Origin: Nemophila menziesii
Taxonomy: Eukaryota > Streptophyta > Magnoliopsida > Boraginales > Hydrophyllaceae
Assembly: GCA_029959085.1 (NCBI GenBank)
Contig: JARWIR010000001.1
Location: forward strand, 23,055,730 to 23,119,729
DNA: 64,000 nt
Reading direction: 5' to 3'
How positions within the stretch are numbered: position 1 is the stretch's first letter; every line of letters starts with the position of its first letter. The translations under genes were made by a program, and so were the position numbers. A model generated the notes under the pieces. The model was not told the origin of the DNA. It made no database searches and saw only the letters and a program-made list of their open reading frames with translations. This document shows positions 20,862-32,690 of this stretch, piece after piece.

Positions 20862-22205
20862 AAATTGTTGAGTAAGCAGTTCTCATACTTAGCTCTTTTT
20901 TTTCCGTTTCCCTACGAAATTTACTACTCAAGGTTACTTGAAATTTTTGTTTTCTTTCTTTGTTTTATCTTGTTCTAATTTCTAGTACTCAGCAATTTAA
21001 TTGTAATTTTTCTAGTATAAAAATATAAATTATGACTTATTGCATTTATTTTATTGTTTAAAATAAATTTCCTAGGTTAGTGAGCATTTTTCGTCAATAC
21101 TCAGTGTTTATGGACCATACTCAATAAAATTCTTAGATACTAAGTAAATTTCTCCCAAAACTCAGTAATATCCTTGATTACTCTGTTATTATTTCCGAGT
21201 AATCAGTTCTTTTTTCTGAGTACTCAGTACTTTTTCCGGCGACACAGGCAGTGGTAGGAAGCGGTCGGAGTTAAAATGTATTGATACCCAGTGAGTTGAT
21301 ATTCATTGAGTTGAAACCCAATGAAGGAGGAGAGAGAGAAAAGGGAGGAAAATGATAATGGAGGAGAAGGAAAAATGATAATAGAAGAGAGATGAAGATC
21401 TATTCTTGTCTTATATATACTTTAAGGGTAATCTTGACCACAGGGTTTTAGAGACTATTTACGAGAAAAGTAGATTAGGATATTATCTTTAGGATACATA
21501 GATGATCTGCAAGGCCCCATAGAAAAAATTTACCCTTAACTTATTCAAATTATTTTTTTGATTATTAAAGGAATTCTTGAATTTTATCAAATTGTTTTTT
21601 GTATAACTAAAATAGTGTAAATAATAATATTTTTTATAATTGTTTCATGTCACATAAATGACTTTTACCTTCACAATAATATAATATTATATTAATACCA
21701 AATTTTAAGTAATATGACTTTTATGTGATAAATAATATTATTTTAATGTGATCACTCTACTCAGTGATATAATAAAAAATAAAGGTACTAAGAATTTTTT
21801 TACAATAAGAATAAATATTTATTCTAAAATATCTTCTAAACACTAATAAAGTATATATATATATATATATATATATTCAAAATATATGTTTTATGTGTCA
21901 TGACAAAATAATAGAGAATAATGATTTAGTATAAAAATGTTATATAATACAAACTAAATTTTATTAATAACAAATTTGTAGATATAAAAAAATATTAAAA
22001 TAAAGACACTCCAACCCGAACATACAGAGAACCCGTCGGGTCTCTCCAAAGGCCCACAGGTTAAAACCCACTAGAACAGGCCTTAAAAATATAGGTCCAC
22101 CACTAGACGTACCCCATATGAACCTTGCCGAAACTCGCGGGTTTTGGGCCCGTGCACACCCCTATTAGATACACTTCACCTTCACATCATTCAATTAATT
22201 CCAAC
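20862..22205 (-). repeat. Segment Y, copy 1 (inverted copy of 34683-36130)
   Basis: The reverse complement aligns with 34683-36130 over most of its length, for example GTGAAGGTGAAGTGTATCTA at the outer end and GAACTGCTCA-CTCAACAATT at the inner end. It contains a transposon-end-like AAGGGTAAATT (minus strand, near 21536), degenerate GAGTACTC words (21215-21230), a (TA)n run at 21852-21876 and, near 22150, GGGTGTGCACGGGCCC as found at many hAT ends. No gene. Confidence 0.8.
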
Positions 22206-24085
22206 GAAAGTTTATCTTAAGGATAGGAAACCACTCTATCGAAATCCTCTCGATCTTCACCATCAAATTGTTCTCCGATCGTTGTTCACCACCGTATAAA
22301 CGAAAATGATGGTATGCTTATAACAAAGACAGGTAAAGTAAACGAATAAACAGCTCAAATATATTATTATACATTAACAAGATCGTATAAGATTTTCATA
22401 AAAAATTCTTTATAGATCTAGATTTGTTAGTCTAGATCTAGATGCTAATCGTCATAATTCTTATTTGCATTTAGTTATATGTTCTCACTACGATCTACAC
22501 ATTTCAAGTTTGTTTACATCTATAAATCTATATGTGTGTGTATATATATATATACACACGCACACGTTTATGCATGTGCTTAGTGTAGTGCATTGATTCT
22601 TCAATATATTGATGAATTGGGAATCAGGTGTAATCCATCTCTAATTCTTCCTGATTTGAGAATCGGGAATACAAAGAAGTTTTATGGTGTTGAATTTCTT
22701 AAAAACGGTCTCTGATGCGTCAATACATTGATTGTAACTTCCTTAAAATTTCAGGGTCCTATAGGGAAAATGAGAAATAAAGGGGGTTAATGTAAAAAGT
22801 AAAATCTACTTTATTTCTATATTTTTATAATTTAAAAAGTTAATTATATGAATTTGATGTAATTAATAAATCTTTTGTATATTTATAATTTATATAGTAA
22901 CGACACTAGTGTATGTAAATATAAAAATGAAATTATTAAATAGTCATACCAATATAGATTATATCGGTGTTTCCATTTTCGTTCCTCTATAACATATGGT
23001 CTAGGTGTAGTTTAGTTGTATGTGTAATATATGATATATCAAAAATATAAGATTAATAAAAGGTAAATATATCACTATTTTGGGCATATCCTTGAAATTT
23101 TGACCTACACAAACTAAAGAAGAAAGAATAACATTTGACATCAAATAAAGGACGTGTAAATATTATTAAAGAACATTAGTAATTGATATAAGTAATTTGT
23201 TATTCTAATATATAATTTATTATTCATACATTTCATAAAGAGTTATTTACTTCATAGGAAAAAGATCGGTGATCATGTCATTTCAATAAAATAAGACCTT
23301 CTACGCAATTATCGAGGTAAGATTCACCCTTTCTAATAATTAAATGGCATGCATAAAATCTTAAATTAGTGGTTAAATTCATAAATTGTGTTAGGAATTA
23401 AGTAATAATTAACTTGGATGATCATTTGCTTGCGTGAATTTGAGATGTAAGTAATTATTTCTTAAATCCATGACACTATCTTGTATGCATATCTTAAGAC
23501 CATAATATGAGGCATGATAATGTTGTAGTGGTTAATATTTTCTAATGGTATATATCTAAAATCACAACATGAGGCATGTTAATCTTCTATCGGTTGATAT
23601 ATTCTAAGGTATTTTCCTAAGTGTTCTGAGATATGAATAACATGTTTTTACCTTAACATTCCTTTACTAAGAAGAACATACAAATTCATTCAAAAAAAAA
23701 CTAAATTAAAACTATGATGATAATAAATTATAAATCAAAACGTTTAAAATATCTTGAATAAATGCATTTAGCTCACCAATTTTAACATATGCACTAGATA
23801 TGAAATTAGGATAAATATTGTCAAATTAATGTTACATACCCTTTCTACGGAGTTAACAACTTTTAAATAGAGTTGGGAAATTTTTTCAGCCCAAAATAAA
23901 TACACATCAGGGTAGGCCTATTTATAACCAGCCCACCCCCGTACCTACCCGCCCCAACTAGAATATACCTTCGCTGGCTATAAAATACGTAATTTAATTC
24001 CCTCATCCTTATTTGCACACCATCTGTTATTCTAACCCACTCATCTCCTCTATTTTCTCTTGTATCCACAAAAAACTTTGTATGA
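22206..24085. other. AT-rich intergenic stretch, nothing supported
   Basis: No ORF or recognisable element. A self-complementary GTGTGTGTATATATATATATACACAC-type microsatellite lies at about 22530-22563 and an A-run at 23690. The 85-codon minus frame at 23863-24120 is not supported. Confidence 0.5.
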
Positions 24086-24560
24086 ATATTATATCTTAAC
24101 CTTAACCTTAAAACTAACATGATCCTTGACCTTAGCCTGGACTTAAAGCTTGACCTACACCCATAACCTTAACCCTTAGACTTAACTTTAACTCAAAATT
24201 TTAAACCTTAACATTACCATGATCATTAACATTAACCTCAACCCTAAAATTAACCTTAACATTAATCTTAAGCGTAACCTTATCTTTAGCCTTAGCCCTA
24301 ACTTTAGTCCTAACCTTAACCTTGAACTTAACCTTGACCTTAACATTTTACTTAAGCTTGAACTTAATCTTAACCTTTTAAATTTAACCTTAAACTTAAC
24401 CTTAACGTTAATCGTAATTTTAACCTAAAGCTACCCTTATGCCTTTTACCTTAAACCATAAACCTTGAACCTTAAACTATAAATTTTAATATTCACCTTT
24501 ACCTTAAACCATAAACTTTAACCTTAACATGAACTTTAAAATTTACATTAACCTTTATTT
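24086..24560. repeat. Degenerate TTAACC hexamer array
   Basis: Dozens of CCTTAA/AACCTT words in 6-base register with many single-base changes (CTTGAC, CATTAA, CCCTAA). It resembles an interstitial short tandem array. The unit differs from the usual plant telomere repeat TTTAGGG. The frame reading NLNLNL... through it is an artefact of the repeat. Confidence 0.85.
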
Positions 24561-25020
24561 TGACTTTTACCAAGAGAACATGTGTTCGATTTTTGTCGAA
24601 GGAACAAATTTTTTTCTTAATTGGTTTTAGATACAGATTTTACAGAGTGAAACAAAAAAAAATATGTTTATGTCTTTTACTCTAAATTAAAATATATCCA
24701 TTGAAATGCTTTTTGTTAATTAAAATATATTCTTTAAATTACTTTTTGTTAAATGCTCTTTGTTAATAATGTAATGAAAAGCAGTTGTAAAATGATGATA
24801 AATTTTAATATTTTTTTTTTACAAATTAATGGAGCAATGGGCGTATGTGCAGATAATGATCATCTGGAGTTTTTGGTTACCTACTTAAGTTGTCAATTTG
24901 TTATCTAACAGCCCCTCTAAAATAACACTCTCAACATTTTAAAATCAAGCTTACTCAGAAGTGTGAATCTTAGAGAGGAAGCCCTTTTATTTCTTTCAAC
25001 AACAAATTCACCCTACCTAA

Positions 25021-26067
25021 ATGGCTGTCAATTATTTAGGTGTAGATAGGCTTCTAAATTTGCCAGGTTCTTTGCTTTCTAACATCATCTCCTTGTTGTC
25101 ATTTTCCAGATAGTTTATTGCTTTCTTGGTAAATATTGAAATAATTACACAAAGAATGAGGACATTGGTTATCGAGAATTGCTTTGGATTAAAAAAAGTG
25201 TACGTTCATGCTCCATCGTTGCAGTTCTTCACATATGTTGGCCGATTGGTTAATTTTCAGTTTGTAGGATTGCATTCTATGGTGGAGGCGATTTTTGATT
25301 TTCAGTTGGAGGATGATTACTATGATGCATATTTTGGTACTATTATGTACTACAACCTTAAAGACATTAGCACCATCAAATATCTCACTATCTGCAGTTA
25401 TATTCTTCAGGTTAGTTTTGTTTTCAATTTTACTTTTACTTTTCTAGGTAAATTAAGATGAATGCCCTTAACATAATCCAATATGTGACATCATAATATG
25501 ATTCTTAACACTGCTTATTAATTATATGAAGGCCCATTCTTCCGCGTCTTCAATACTTGAAGTTTAAGACCATTTTGATTGCTAATGAATTTTACGGAAT
25601 TACATATTTTCTACACCATTCCCCTTATCTGAAGGTTTTATGTGTTCAAATGAGTACATCAATGATATTTCAGGTGAGAATGTAATAAGAATAAGTATAA
25701 CTTTAATTGTTATCATATTTTATTAGGACATATATAATTTAATTTATTTCAGGAATATGAACCACCGGAACCATACGAGGATCATCCCTGTATGTCTACT
25801 AGTGCTCAACAGGTAACTCCTTACAACTGCTTGAAGAATACATTAAAGGAGGTTCATTTAAAAGGATATACGGGAGAGCATAACGAGTTCTTGGTGCTGA
25901 ACTATTTTCTCAACATGGTGCAGCATTATAAAATGTATTTGTTGGTGTTTCAAAGGATAAAGAAACAACACTCCAAGAAATTACTCAAAAGTTGTCTCAC
26001 TGGGAAAGAGCCTCCCCAAATGTTTATTAATTCCATATCTGAAGTAAAAAGACGGAGCTATATTTGA
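25021..26067 (+). pseudogene. F-box/LRR/FBD gene relic
   Basis: In plants such proteins are substrate receptors of SCF ubiquitin ligases. ATG 25021 opens an F-box start (VDRLLNLPGSLLSNIISLL) that hits a TAG after about 24 codons, and the rest of the F-box and the first LRRs are missing. The frame at 25126 gives an LRR (MRTLVIENCFGLKKVYVHAP). CAG/GTTAGT at 25410 looks like a donor. The next exon (about 25533-25673, LQYLKFKTILIANEFYGITY) is one base out of phase with it. A last exon 25753-26067 holds the FBD-like block CLKNTLKEVHLKGYTGEHNE and a stop. Truncation, stop and phase shift make it a pseudogene; an unusual expressed short form cannot be excluded. Confidence 0.75.
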
Positions 26068-26136
26068 TATGTAACAAAGATGTTTTTTTTAGATTGTTTG
26101 ACTTGTTGCTTAAATTTAAACAACTATTGTTGTGAT

Positions 26137-27979
26137 ATGTTATCCCATTCGTTTAATACTATTTTAATTCTAAGGAAGAAAGTATATATGAGGTGAAGAA
26201 TATTTATTTTTAAACATAATATAAAATTCTAAGAGAGTTAACATCCAATCTTTTGTAAATTTTTATCAATTACGGATCTTCAACAATCAATTTTATGTGA
26301 TATTCAGGAGAAAGATTAATATATAAAAAAAAATATAGTTAATGGTCGACATAAAGGAGGCATCGCAAGGGTCTACATATTTAAGAGCAACTTCCCATAG
26401 AAGACAACAAATTATAGATTATTTACCCGAGCAAATAAATCTGTTAAAAAAGATATTCAGTACTGAGAAAATATCATAATTTATGTTTTAGACTTAAACA
26501 CAAAACAAATAAGAAAAATGAACGAACAACAATAATTTACGTCTTGACTAAATATAGTTATGTTTACAGAGTATTTTACTATAATTTATAGTACAATTAC
26601 ATAAAAAATTTAAAATCCTCTTAAAAAAGAAAGAACAAATAATTCACACAAAACCCAAAACTCTAACTACTACTAATATAGAATTGTTATACAAAAATAT
26701 TTAACCAATTTATATAATTATTCAATTTTGTATCTCTTGTGTCTAATTTTCTTTTATTTATTTTTTAAACAGATTCTATTATTAGACCATTATTTATGGC
26801 TTAAAAATAATTTTAGGTCAAACATTTCAAACATGTCATTTTTAGGCCAAATGTATTCAAAAGTGTCATTTTATTCGTGAGATATTTCATAGATTTCAGT
26901 TGTAACTTGAACTTTTCAAATAAAGTTCCTAATTTGTGACGCGCGATCAAATAAAGATATAATTTATTTGAAATACCCAAGTTTCCCTTAAAATCTATAA
27001 AACGTGTCACAAAATTAATGAAATTGCCTAAAAATGACACTTTTGTATACGTTTGGCCTAAAAATTGTATTTTTAAAACCTCTAGCCTAGGCCATATGCA
27101 ATGGCCTTAAAATGGAATGTGCTCCTTTTTTTTAGAGTATCAACATATGATGCCTATTTATAGGTTTTAACAACCACACAAACCAATGAATCTTGTTTTC
27201 TTGGAAGACTCCAACCCTTTCAAACTTTCAAGATAATCATTAATTACATAACTACTTGGTTTTCCAAGATACCCTTTAATCTTCTTGTGTACTGGTTCGT
27301 GGATGTTAGTCAAACCCCAATAATTCCTCCATTGACGAGCATTCCTAAACACCTTGACAATATCATAGGATGAAACTTTTTTCTTGAGAGTTCCTTAACT
27401 TGTTTTGTACAATAACTAGACGCGCGATCACTAGCGCTTCAGTCGCCAACTCGAACATCTCGACCCTCCAAGATATAAATATTCTTTGTGTTGATTTTTC
27501 CACTCAATATGAACCAGACATGCTTGAATACTTTACATTGATTATCTCGATCGATGTATCTACATCCATGTGGTGTCTACATCCACAATGAAATGATGTT
27601 ACTACCGCTCGACGGTACAATATCTCACATTTGAATAAGTTTAGGCATTACCATTGTTCAGTTTCAAGCAGACACGGTCAATGCCCTCGACCTTTATCAT
27701 CCTGTTGTTTTTAGTAGTAATGTGATCGAACTTTCTGTCAGTATATAATGTTTTAAAAGGTCTCAATCATTTCACATATGCAGAAGCAGACGAATCTAAG
27801 GTCCATTCAGATTTCTTTATATTAGACTTAACAATATCTATAGTCACCTCTATGAATGTGAGAACCTCCTTAGTCAAGTTCGAACATGAGCAATCAACGG
27901 TCTTGACTGTTTCATTTGACAATTTAAAATCTTTTAAGTCCTCAATCATTTGATTACATCGAATTTGGATATGGCATGT
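26137..27979 (-). repeat. Segment X, left copy (with copia protease remnant)
   Basis: It is paralogous to 36188-38335 in the same orientation. On the minus strand near 27830-27770 it reads KKSEWTLDSSASAYVK, a decayed WILDSGASxHV protease site, followed after a stop by a MIKVEGIDRVCLKLNNG-like stretch, as in copia protease. A TATA-like CCTATAAATAGG (minus, near 27160) follows. It ends at the Athila-2 5' LTR. What kind of unit X is remains open; a copia derivative is the best guess. Confidence 0.6.
26783..27107. mobile_element. MITE inside segment X (left copy)
   Basis: About 325 bp with long imperfect inverted ends: the left half has AGGCCAAATGTATTCAAAAG, and the reverse complement of the right half has AGGCCAAACGTATACAAAAG. 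The counterpart is at 37135-37470. A target duplication is not clear. Confidence 0.6.
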
Positions 27980-29499
27980 TGATGTATCCTCATTTGTGAT
28001 GATTTATTATTAGTTGGAGACATCATTTTAGGTGTATTTATTAGAGTATAGGTCGATTTTCTCATGATTTAGTACACTTTCCTATTTTGTGTCGTGAATT
28101 AATTATTTATTATTTTTAGAGCATATTGGGTTTAATTATTTATTTAGTGTGAAGCTTTAAAGATATATGGTAATTAATTAGAGTCCAAGTTAATTCTAAG
28201 AGCTAAAGGAAACAAGATAAACATGGAAATTGGAGATAAAGACAAGAATTATGAAAGATGAAAAGATAAAGTTGCCATATAAATCTGAATTCCAGTAGAT
28301 ACGACCACAAAACAGCTAATATCTCAATATTTTCTAGGAATTTAGAAGAATAGTCTACATCAAAGTTAAAGAGCTTTCTGAGACGATAAATTTCGACTAC
28401 TTATACGTGTCAAACGGATAAGTATTGAATCAGTTACGGCCAAAACAAAATAGTATCAAAATCTTACCTTTTCTAGATTCTAAGGCTACGAATTTGAGTT
28501 GGGCTTGGAGTCCAAAACCTACCTTATACTCCAAGAAACAAATTAGGTCTTCCTATACCCTATAAATACAGCCTCTTATCATTAGAAAATCATCCTTGGT
28601 CAGTCCTTAGGCCAGGAAGAAGCTACAACACAAGAGAAGATGTCTGGAAGGAGTTGTGCATCAATTATGTCTTCTTCAACCTTCAAATCTGTAATTGTTT
28701 TTTTTTTCTTTTCTTAGTATGAATTAAATGAATTTAGCTTGATTTTTAGCATATATGTATGAACCTTAATTTTGGTTGACATCTATCTAATTTGGGAATT
28801 ATATGTTTAAATTGAATCCATGTTTTATTTCTCTGTCTATGTGCTTGATTTATAGTCTGTTTTCTTTGCGGTTTGCAACCGTATAGAATTACCTTCATAA
28901 TGATTAGATAGTAAATAGCTAAGGCATATTTAATTATTGGAAACAACACATAGCGTCTAGTGTAAGGTTTAGACCTGACAAATCAACCTAACTAGATAGT
29001 CATTATTGTTTGGTGTATTACCATTTAATCAATTGCAGGAAAAGTTTGCTTAGGTTCTTATTGACACGGGTAAACCCTATTTTAAACTACCTAGCGCAAT
29101 TGAAACCGAGCATTGAAATACTACATGATTCACCCTTACATGTTTAGAACGGCAAAACTAGTGTGGATTACTTGCTAAATACTCAGGCTAAACTATCATA
29201 CTATCTGTTCTTGGCTTATTTAATTTTCTGTCATTTAATTTATTAGTTCAATTCTCTTATTTAAAAACCAAATAAAAATATATTTTCCTTCTCTTTATTT
29301 GCATATTATCTGTTCTAGCTTTTATATCTGCACTAGATAAATTGCATAAGTTCTCTCTAACTTGCGTAGTATTTGAGGAACGAATCTTCTTATCAATAAA
29401 ACTTGCATACGTCCTGTAATACTTGCAGAACCGTGCTCAGCCTAGGGTGTTTATTTGTACTTTTTTATCTATTATTTTATCACACCTTAGGCGACACCA
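27980..29499 (+). repeat. Athila-2 5' LTR
   Basis: 1520 bp, starts TGATGTATCC and ends GGCGACACCA. TATA at 28561-28568. It is clearly diverged from the Athila-1 LTR in the middle, while the ends and the TATA region are conserved. Confidence 0.92.
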
Positions 29500-29505
29500 A
29501 GTTTT

Positions 29506-29523
29506 TGGCGCCGCTGCCGGGGA
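29506..29523 (+). other. Primer binding site of Athila-2
   Basis: Identical to the site at 4217-4234 (TGGCGCCGCTGCCGGGGA), also 6 nt after the LTR. Confidence 0.9.
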
Positions 29524-30783
29524 CTACATCGATAGTCCTTGTGCAATTATTCAGTGCTTATATTTCAGTTAGTTCTATTTTACGCTTTTTCTTTAAGTTT
29601 TTGTTTTACAGATTTTTAGTCCCAGGCGAGAGTAGATTTATTAGGAAAGGGAAGTTTCGTATTATTAGATCCTGCAGAAGCTAATATAATTATGGAGAAC
29701 GTTCTTGAAACCAAGAGAAGTTGGCCGATTAAAGCAGAAAAACAAAAAGAGACTTTAGAATCTCTAAAGTTCAAAGAGTTAAACCAACAACTTGAGGAAT
29801 TACGAGAACAAGCGCGAAAACTAGCTCAGGTAAATCTAGTACATACTTTACCTTCATGTCCTAGTTGTGGAGCAAGAAATCACTCGTGGGAGACTTGCAT
29901 GAATAATCCAGCTTCAATTTCCTTCATATCTCATCAAAGAAACCATTATTATAATGGTTATTATCAATCTCAAGGAAATTACGCTAATTATCAGCCCCCA
30001 CAGAATCATAATTGGGGCAGAAATCAACAGATATATTATCAACCTCGACCACAATCTTATTATCCTCCACAACCTATCTATCAAGAAGCGCCTATTTATA
30101 ATGAAACTTATCAAGAACCACCTCGATATTCAATGCAACAAACTATACAAGAGCAACCTTCGAGTTTGAATTCAAGCATGGCTAAGATGAGGAAACTAGT
30201 TGAAGAAAATATGAAGATAAGCCAGCAAAGAATCCAAACCCAGTCCAAGGTGATTAAGAATATTGAGAATACCATATCACAAATGGTGAGTAAACTTCAA
30301 AAAATGCCAACAGGGCAACTCCCAAGTGGTACTATTGCTCCTATAGCTGGTGTTTGTCATGCAGTTGAATTAAGAAGTGGAAAACAATTACCTCCACCTA
30401 GAGTAGAACCAGAACCAACCTCGAATCCTGAGAAAGTGGTTGAAGAAACAATTGAAGATAAGGTGGAAAAGGTAATTGAACAAAAGAGTGTCCCAGAGAA
30501 GACACCAGTAAAGAAAGAGAGCCCAGTGGTAAACAACTCACGTCCTCCTCCACCATTCCCGTCACGTGTCAAAAAGAAGAACAATGAAAAAGAATTCAAG
30601 AAGTTCCTTGACATGGTGAACAAGTTAAATATCAATATCTCGTTTGTAGAAGCTCTCACAAGAATGCCAAAATATCTTAAATTCATGAAGGACATTCTTT
30701 CTAACAAACGAAGTTTAGAAACAGAAGAGATGAATGGATTGCCAGAGGAGTGTAATGCTACAAATGAAATAAAGTTACCATAA
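29524..30783 (+). pseudogene. Athila-2 gag, N-terminally and C-terminally truncated
   Basis: The longest open part starts at ATG 29692 (363 codons), but the frame is open upstream (GKGSFVLLDPAEANI, matching Athila-1 GKGNFVSMNHNEASE), so that ATG is internal. The capsid domain before this point is missing, joined almost directly to the leader. It has the zinc knuckle CPSCGARNHSWETC, a Tyr/Gln/Pro-rich stretch, the AVELRSGKQL box, a Glu/Lys/Val segment and the conserved block PFPSRVKKKNNEKEFKKFLD to MPKYLKFMKDILSNKR. It stops at TAA 30781-30783, just where the protease linker (LPPKLKDPGSF type) should follow. Confidence 0.9.
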
Positions 30784-30942
30784 GACGCACATACACCCCA
30801 GAACTTTTGGATGAAACCATCCATGTCCATAAAGAGTAGATCTGAAATGTTCGTGGGAGTAAAAGGCAAGGTATTCAAATTTCGCATCCCAAATATTAAT
30901 AAACTTGCTTGTTGCTGGAGAGGTGATGTTCATACATGACCG

Positions 30943-31005
30943 AGGTAACACGTCTAACTTTAAAAGACGTTAAATAAAAGTTCTCTTGGGAGACATCCCA
31001 CATTC
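30943..31005 (+). other. Conserved stem-loop box after pol (Athila-2)
   Basis: AACACGTCTAACTTTAAAAG, ACGTTAAATAAAAGT and GGGAGACATCCCAC, homologous to 7178-7245. The 160 bases between the gag stop and this box contain no supported ORF. Confidence 0.65.
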
Positions 31006-31179
31006 TTGTATGTTTTTAGGTATTTATGTTTTTGTTCGTTTTAGTGAGTTTTATGTGTTTTATAGTGCATATTGCAGTAATAAGAAAGGTATAAGTGTAT
31101 TGGTGTGTAGGTATGCAAGGGTTCGAGTTTGGGGTGAAAAAGTGGAAAATTTCGGAGTTAAAAATGGATGGACAGAACT

Positions 31180-31670
31180 TTTTTGCCGTACACCGCAGGT
31201 ATTTGCGGTGCACCGCACCTATCAACGCGAGAAATTTAACAAAAACTTCGAACTGGCATAACTTTGCGCTCGGGTATCGGAATTCACTTTTTCTCTAGTC
31301 TAAATCGCATATTTTTTCGAGATCTATCCAATGGAGTGAAGAAAAACTGATTTGGAGGTTAAATAAAAAACGAAATTTTTTTAGCACATTTTGATTTGCC
31401 CACCCACCGGTATTGCCGGTCACAAGACCGGTAAGCCGGCGTGTCAATGAGGGGAGCCCTCGTGTATAAGCCTCGGGTTCTTTGTCGAGAGTTAAATTTC
31501 AAAAGCTGGCCGCACCGGTATGCCGGGCCATTCTGCCGGTATGCCGGTCAACCAAAACACGAGGCCTCGAGTTCGCGATTCAGGTTTTTTGCCGAAGGTG
31601 ACTTTTTAAGGAGCAGCTCACCGGTATGCCGGCCCATACCGGTGGTATAACGGCCCGCGCAACTGGAGAG
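31180..31670 (+). repeat. GC-rich palindrome block (Athila-2)
   Basis: Units such as TGCGGTGCACCGCA, CCGGTATTGCCGG, CACCGGTATGCCGG and CCCATACCGGTGGTATAACGG are repeated in an otherwise AT-rich element. Same position as 7390-7800 but with mostly different palindrome sequences, as if structure rather than sequence were kept. Confidence 0.7.
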
Positions 31671-32099
31671 AGAAAAATTTGAATTTTTGGGTATAAAGAA
31701 GAGGAAGGTTAGTCTATTACGAATTTTACAATCCTTAAGCCTCTCCTTCTTCTCCAAACCTCTCCCAACTGAATTAAAGCTTCATCAAACCTTCCCTAAA
31801 CATCAAAACACTACCCAATCACCATAATAACACATCCAATCTTCTCTCCACGCCATCACAAGGAAGAATCAACCACCCATATCATACCGAAACACATTGA
31901 ATCCAAGAATCAAAAGCTTAAATTTCAGAAATTCATCCTACAATTTCTTAGATCCATACCAATTCATCAAGAATCCATCTTACCCACATAGAGAATCATC
32001 ATCAAAACCTTTCCTAACCCAAATAAATCTTGTACAACCAATAATCAAGAGTTTCAAATTTCAAGAGTGGTTAAAGCTTTGAGTTGGGGGTCAATTGAG

Positions 32100-32690
32100 A
32101 TGATTAAGAGAAAAGAAACATTATTTACTGTAAGGGAGATGAAGAAAAGGAAGGTATTGGGGTCTATTGAGAAGAAATCAAGTGAGAAAAGTTCTAGTTC
32201 CAACACAAAGGGTAAAAAAGGTCACGATAAGAGAGGTCAACTAGCTGTGTTTGATTCAATGGGCAAAAAGGTTCCAACTTAAGTGAAGAAGACAACACAA
32301 CCTCTCCAATTCAAAGGTCCTACACCCGAATAAAAAGAGAAAGCTTCAAAGGCCATGATAGCTTCTCCAAAGAAATAATTCAAGGAACTACCTTTTGCTT
32401 ATGAGAAAGTATTTGAAGAATAAGTTGGTAAAGGATATTACAAGAATATTCTTGAAGTTTTGAGAAAGATTGGGTTGGTCTTTGAATTGTATTTTGAGGA
32501 GAAGAAGAGGAGGTGGCACCGTTGATCTATGAGGAGGTGATGCGATTTTCGGTCTCTCACATGTTGTTATTTAATATGAAATATCCTACTATGATCACGT
32601 GTCTTGTGCGGAAAGCAAATATGATTTTGGGTGAAGAAGAAACACTTGGAATGTCGATAAGGCGAGGCAATAGCCTCGAAGAGTATGTTT
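32100..32690 (+). pseudogene. Athila-2 third ORF, shredded
   Basis: It starts at ATG 32100 after TTTGAGTTGGGGGT (32078-32091). The basic N-terminus matches Athila-1 (MKKRKVLGSIEKKS versus VKKSKVLGSIKKKS). TAA at 32281 and later stops interrupt it. The central domain is deleted, and the later block LIYEEVMRFSVSHMLLF to MITCLVRKANMILGEEE is retained (32520-32645). Confidence 0.75.

Noticed and set aside
24219..24428. Asn-Leu-rich ORF
   Set aside because: By-product of the TTAACC hexamer array.
24086..24560. Interstitial telomere
   Set aside because: Unit is TTAACC-like, not TTTAGGG, and too degenerate; kept only as a hexamer array.
25126..25461. A stand-alone 111-codon gene
   Set aside because: The frame is an internal LRR exon of the F-box/FBD relic that runs into an intron after CAG/GTTAGT.
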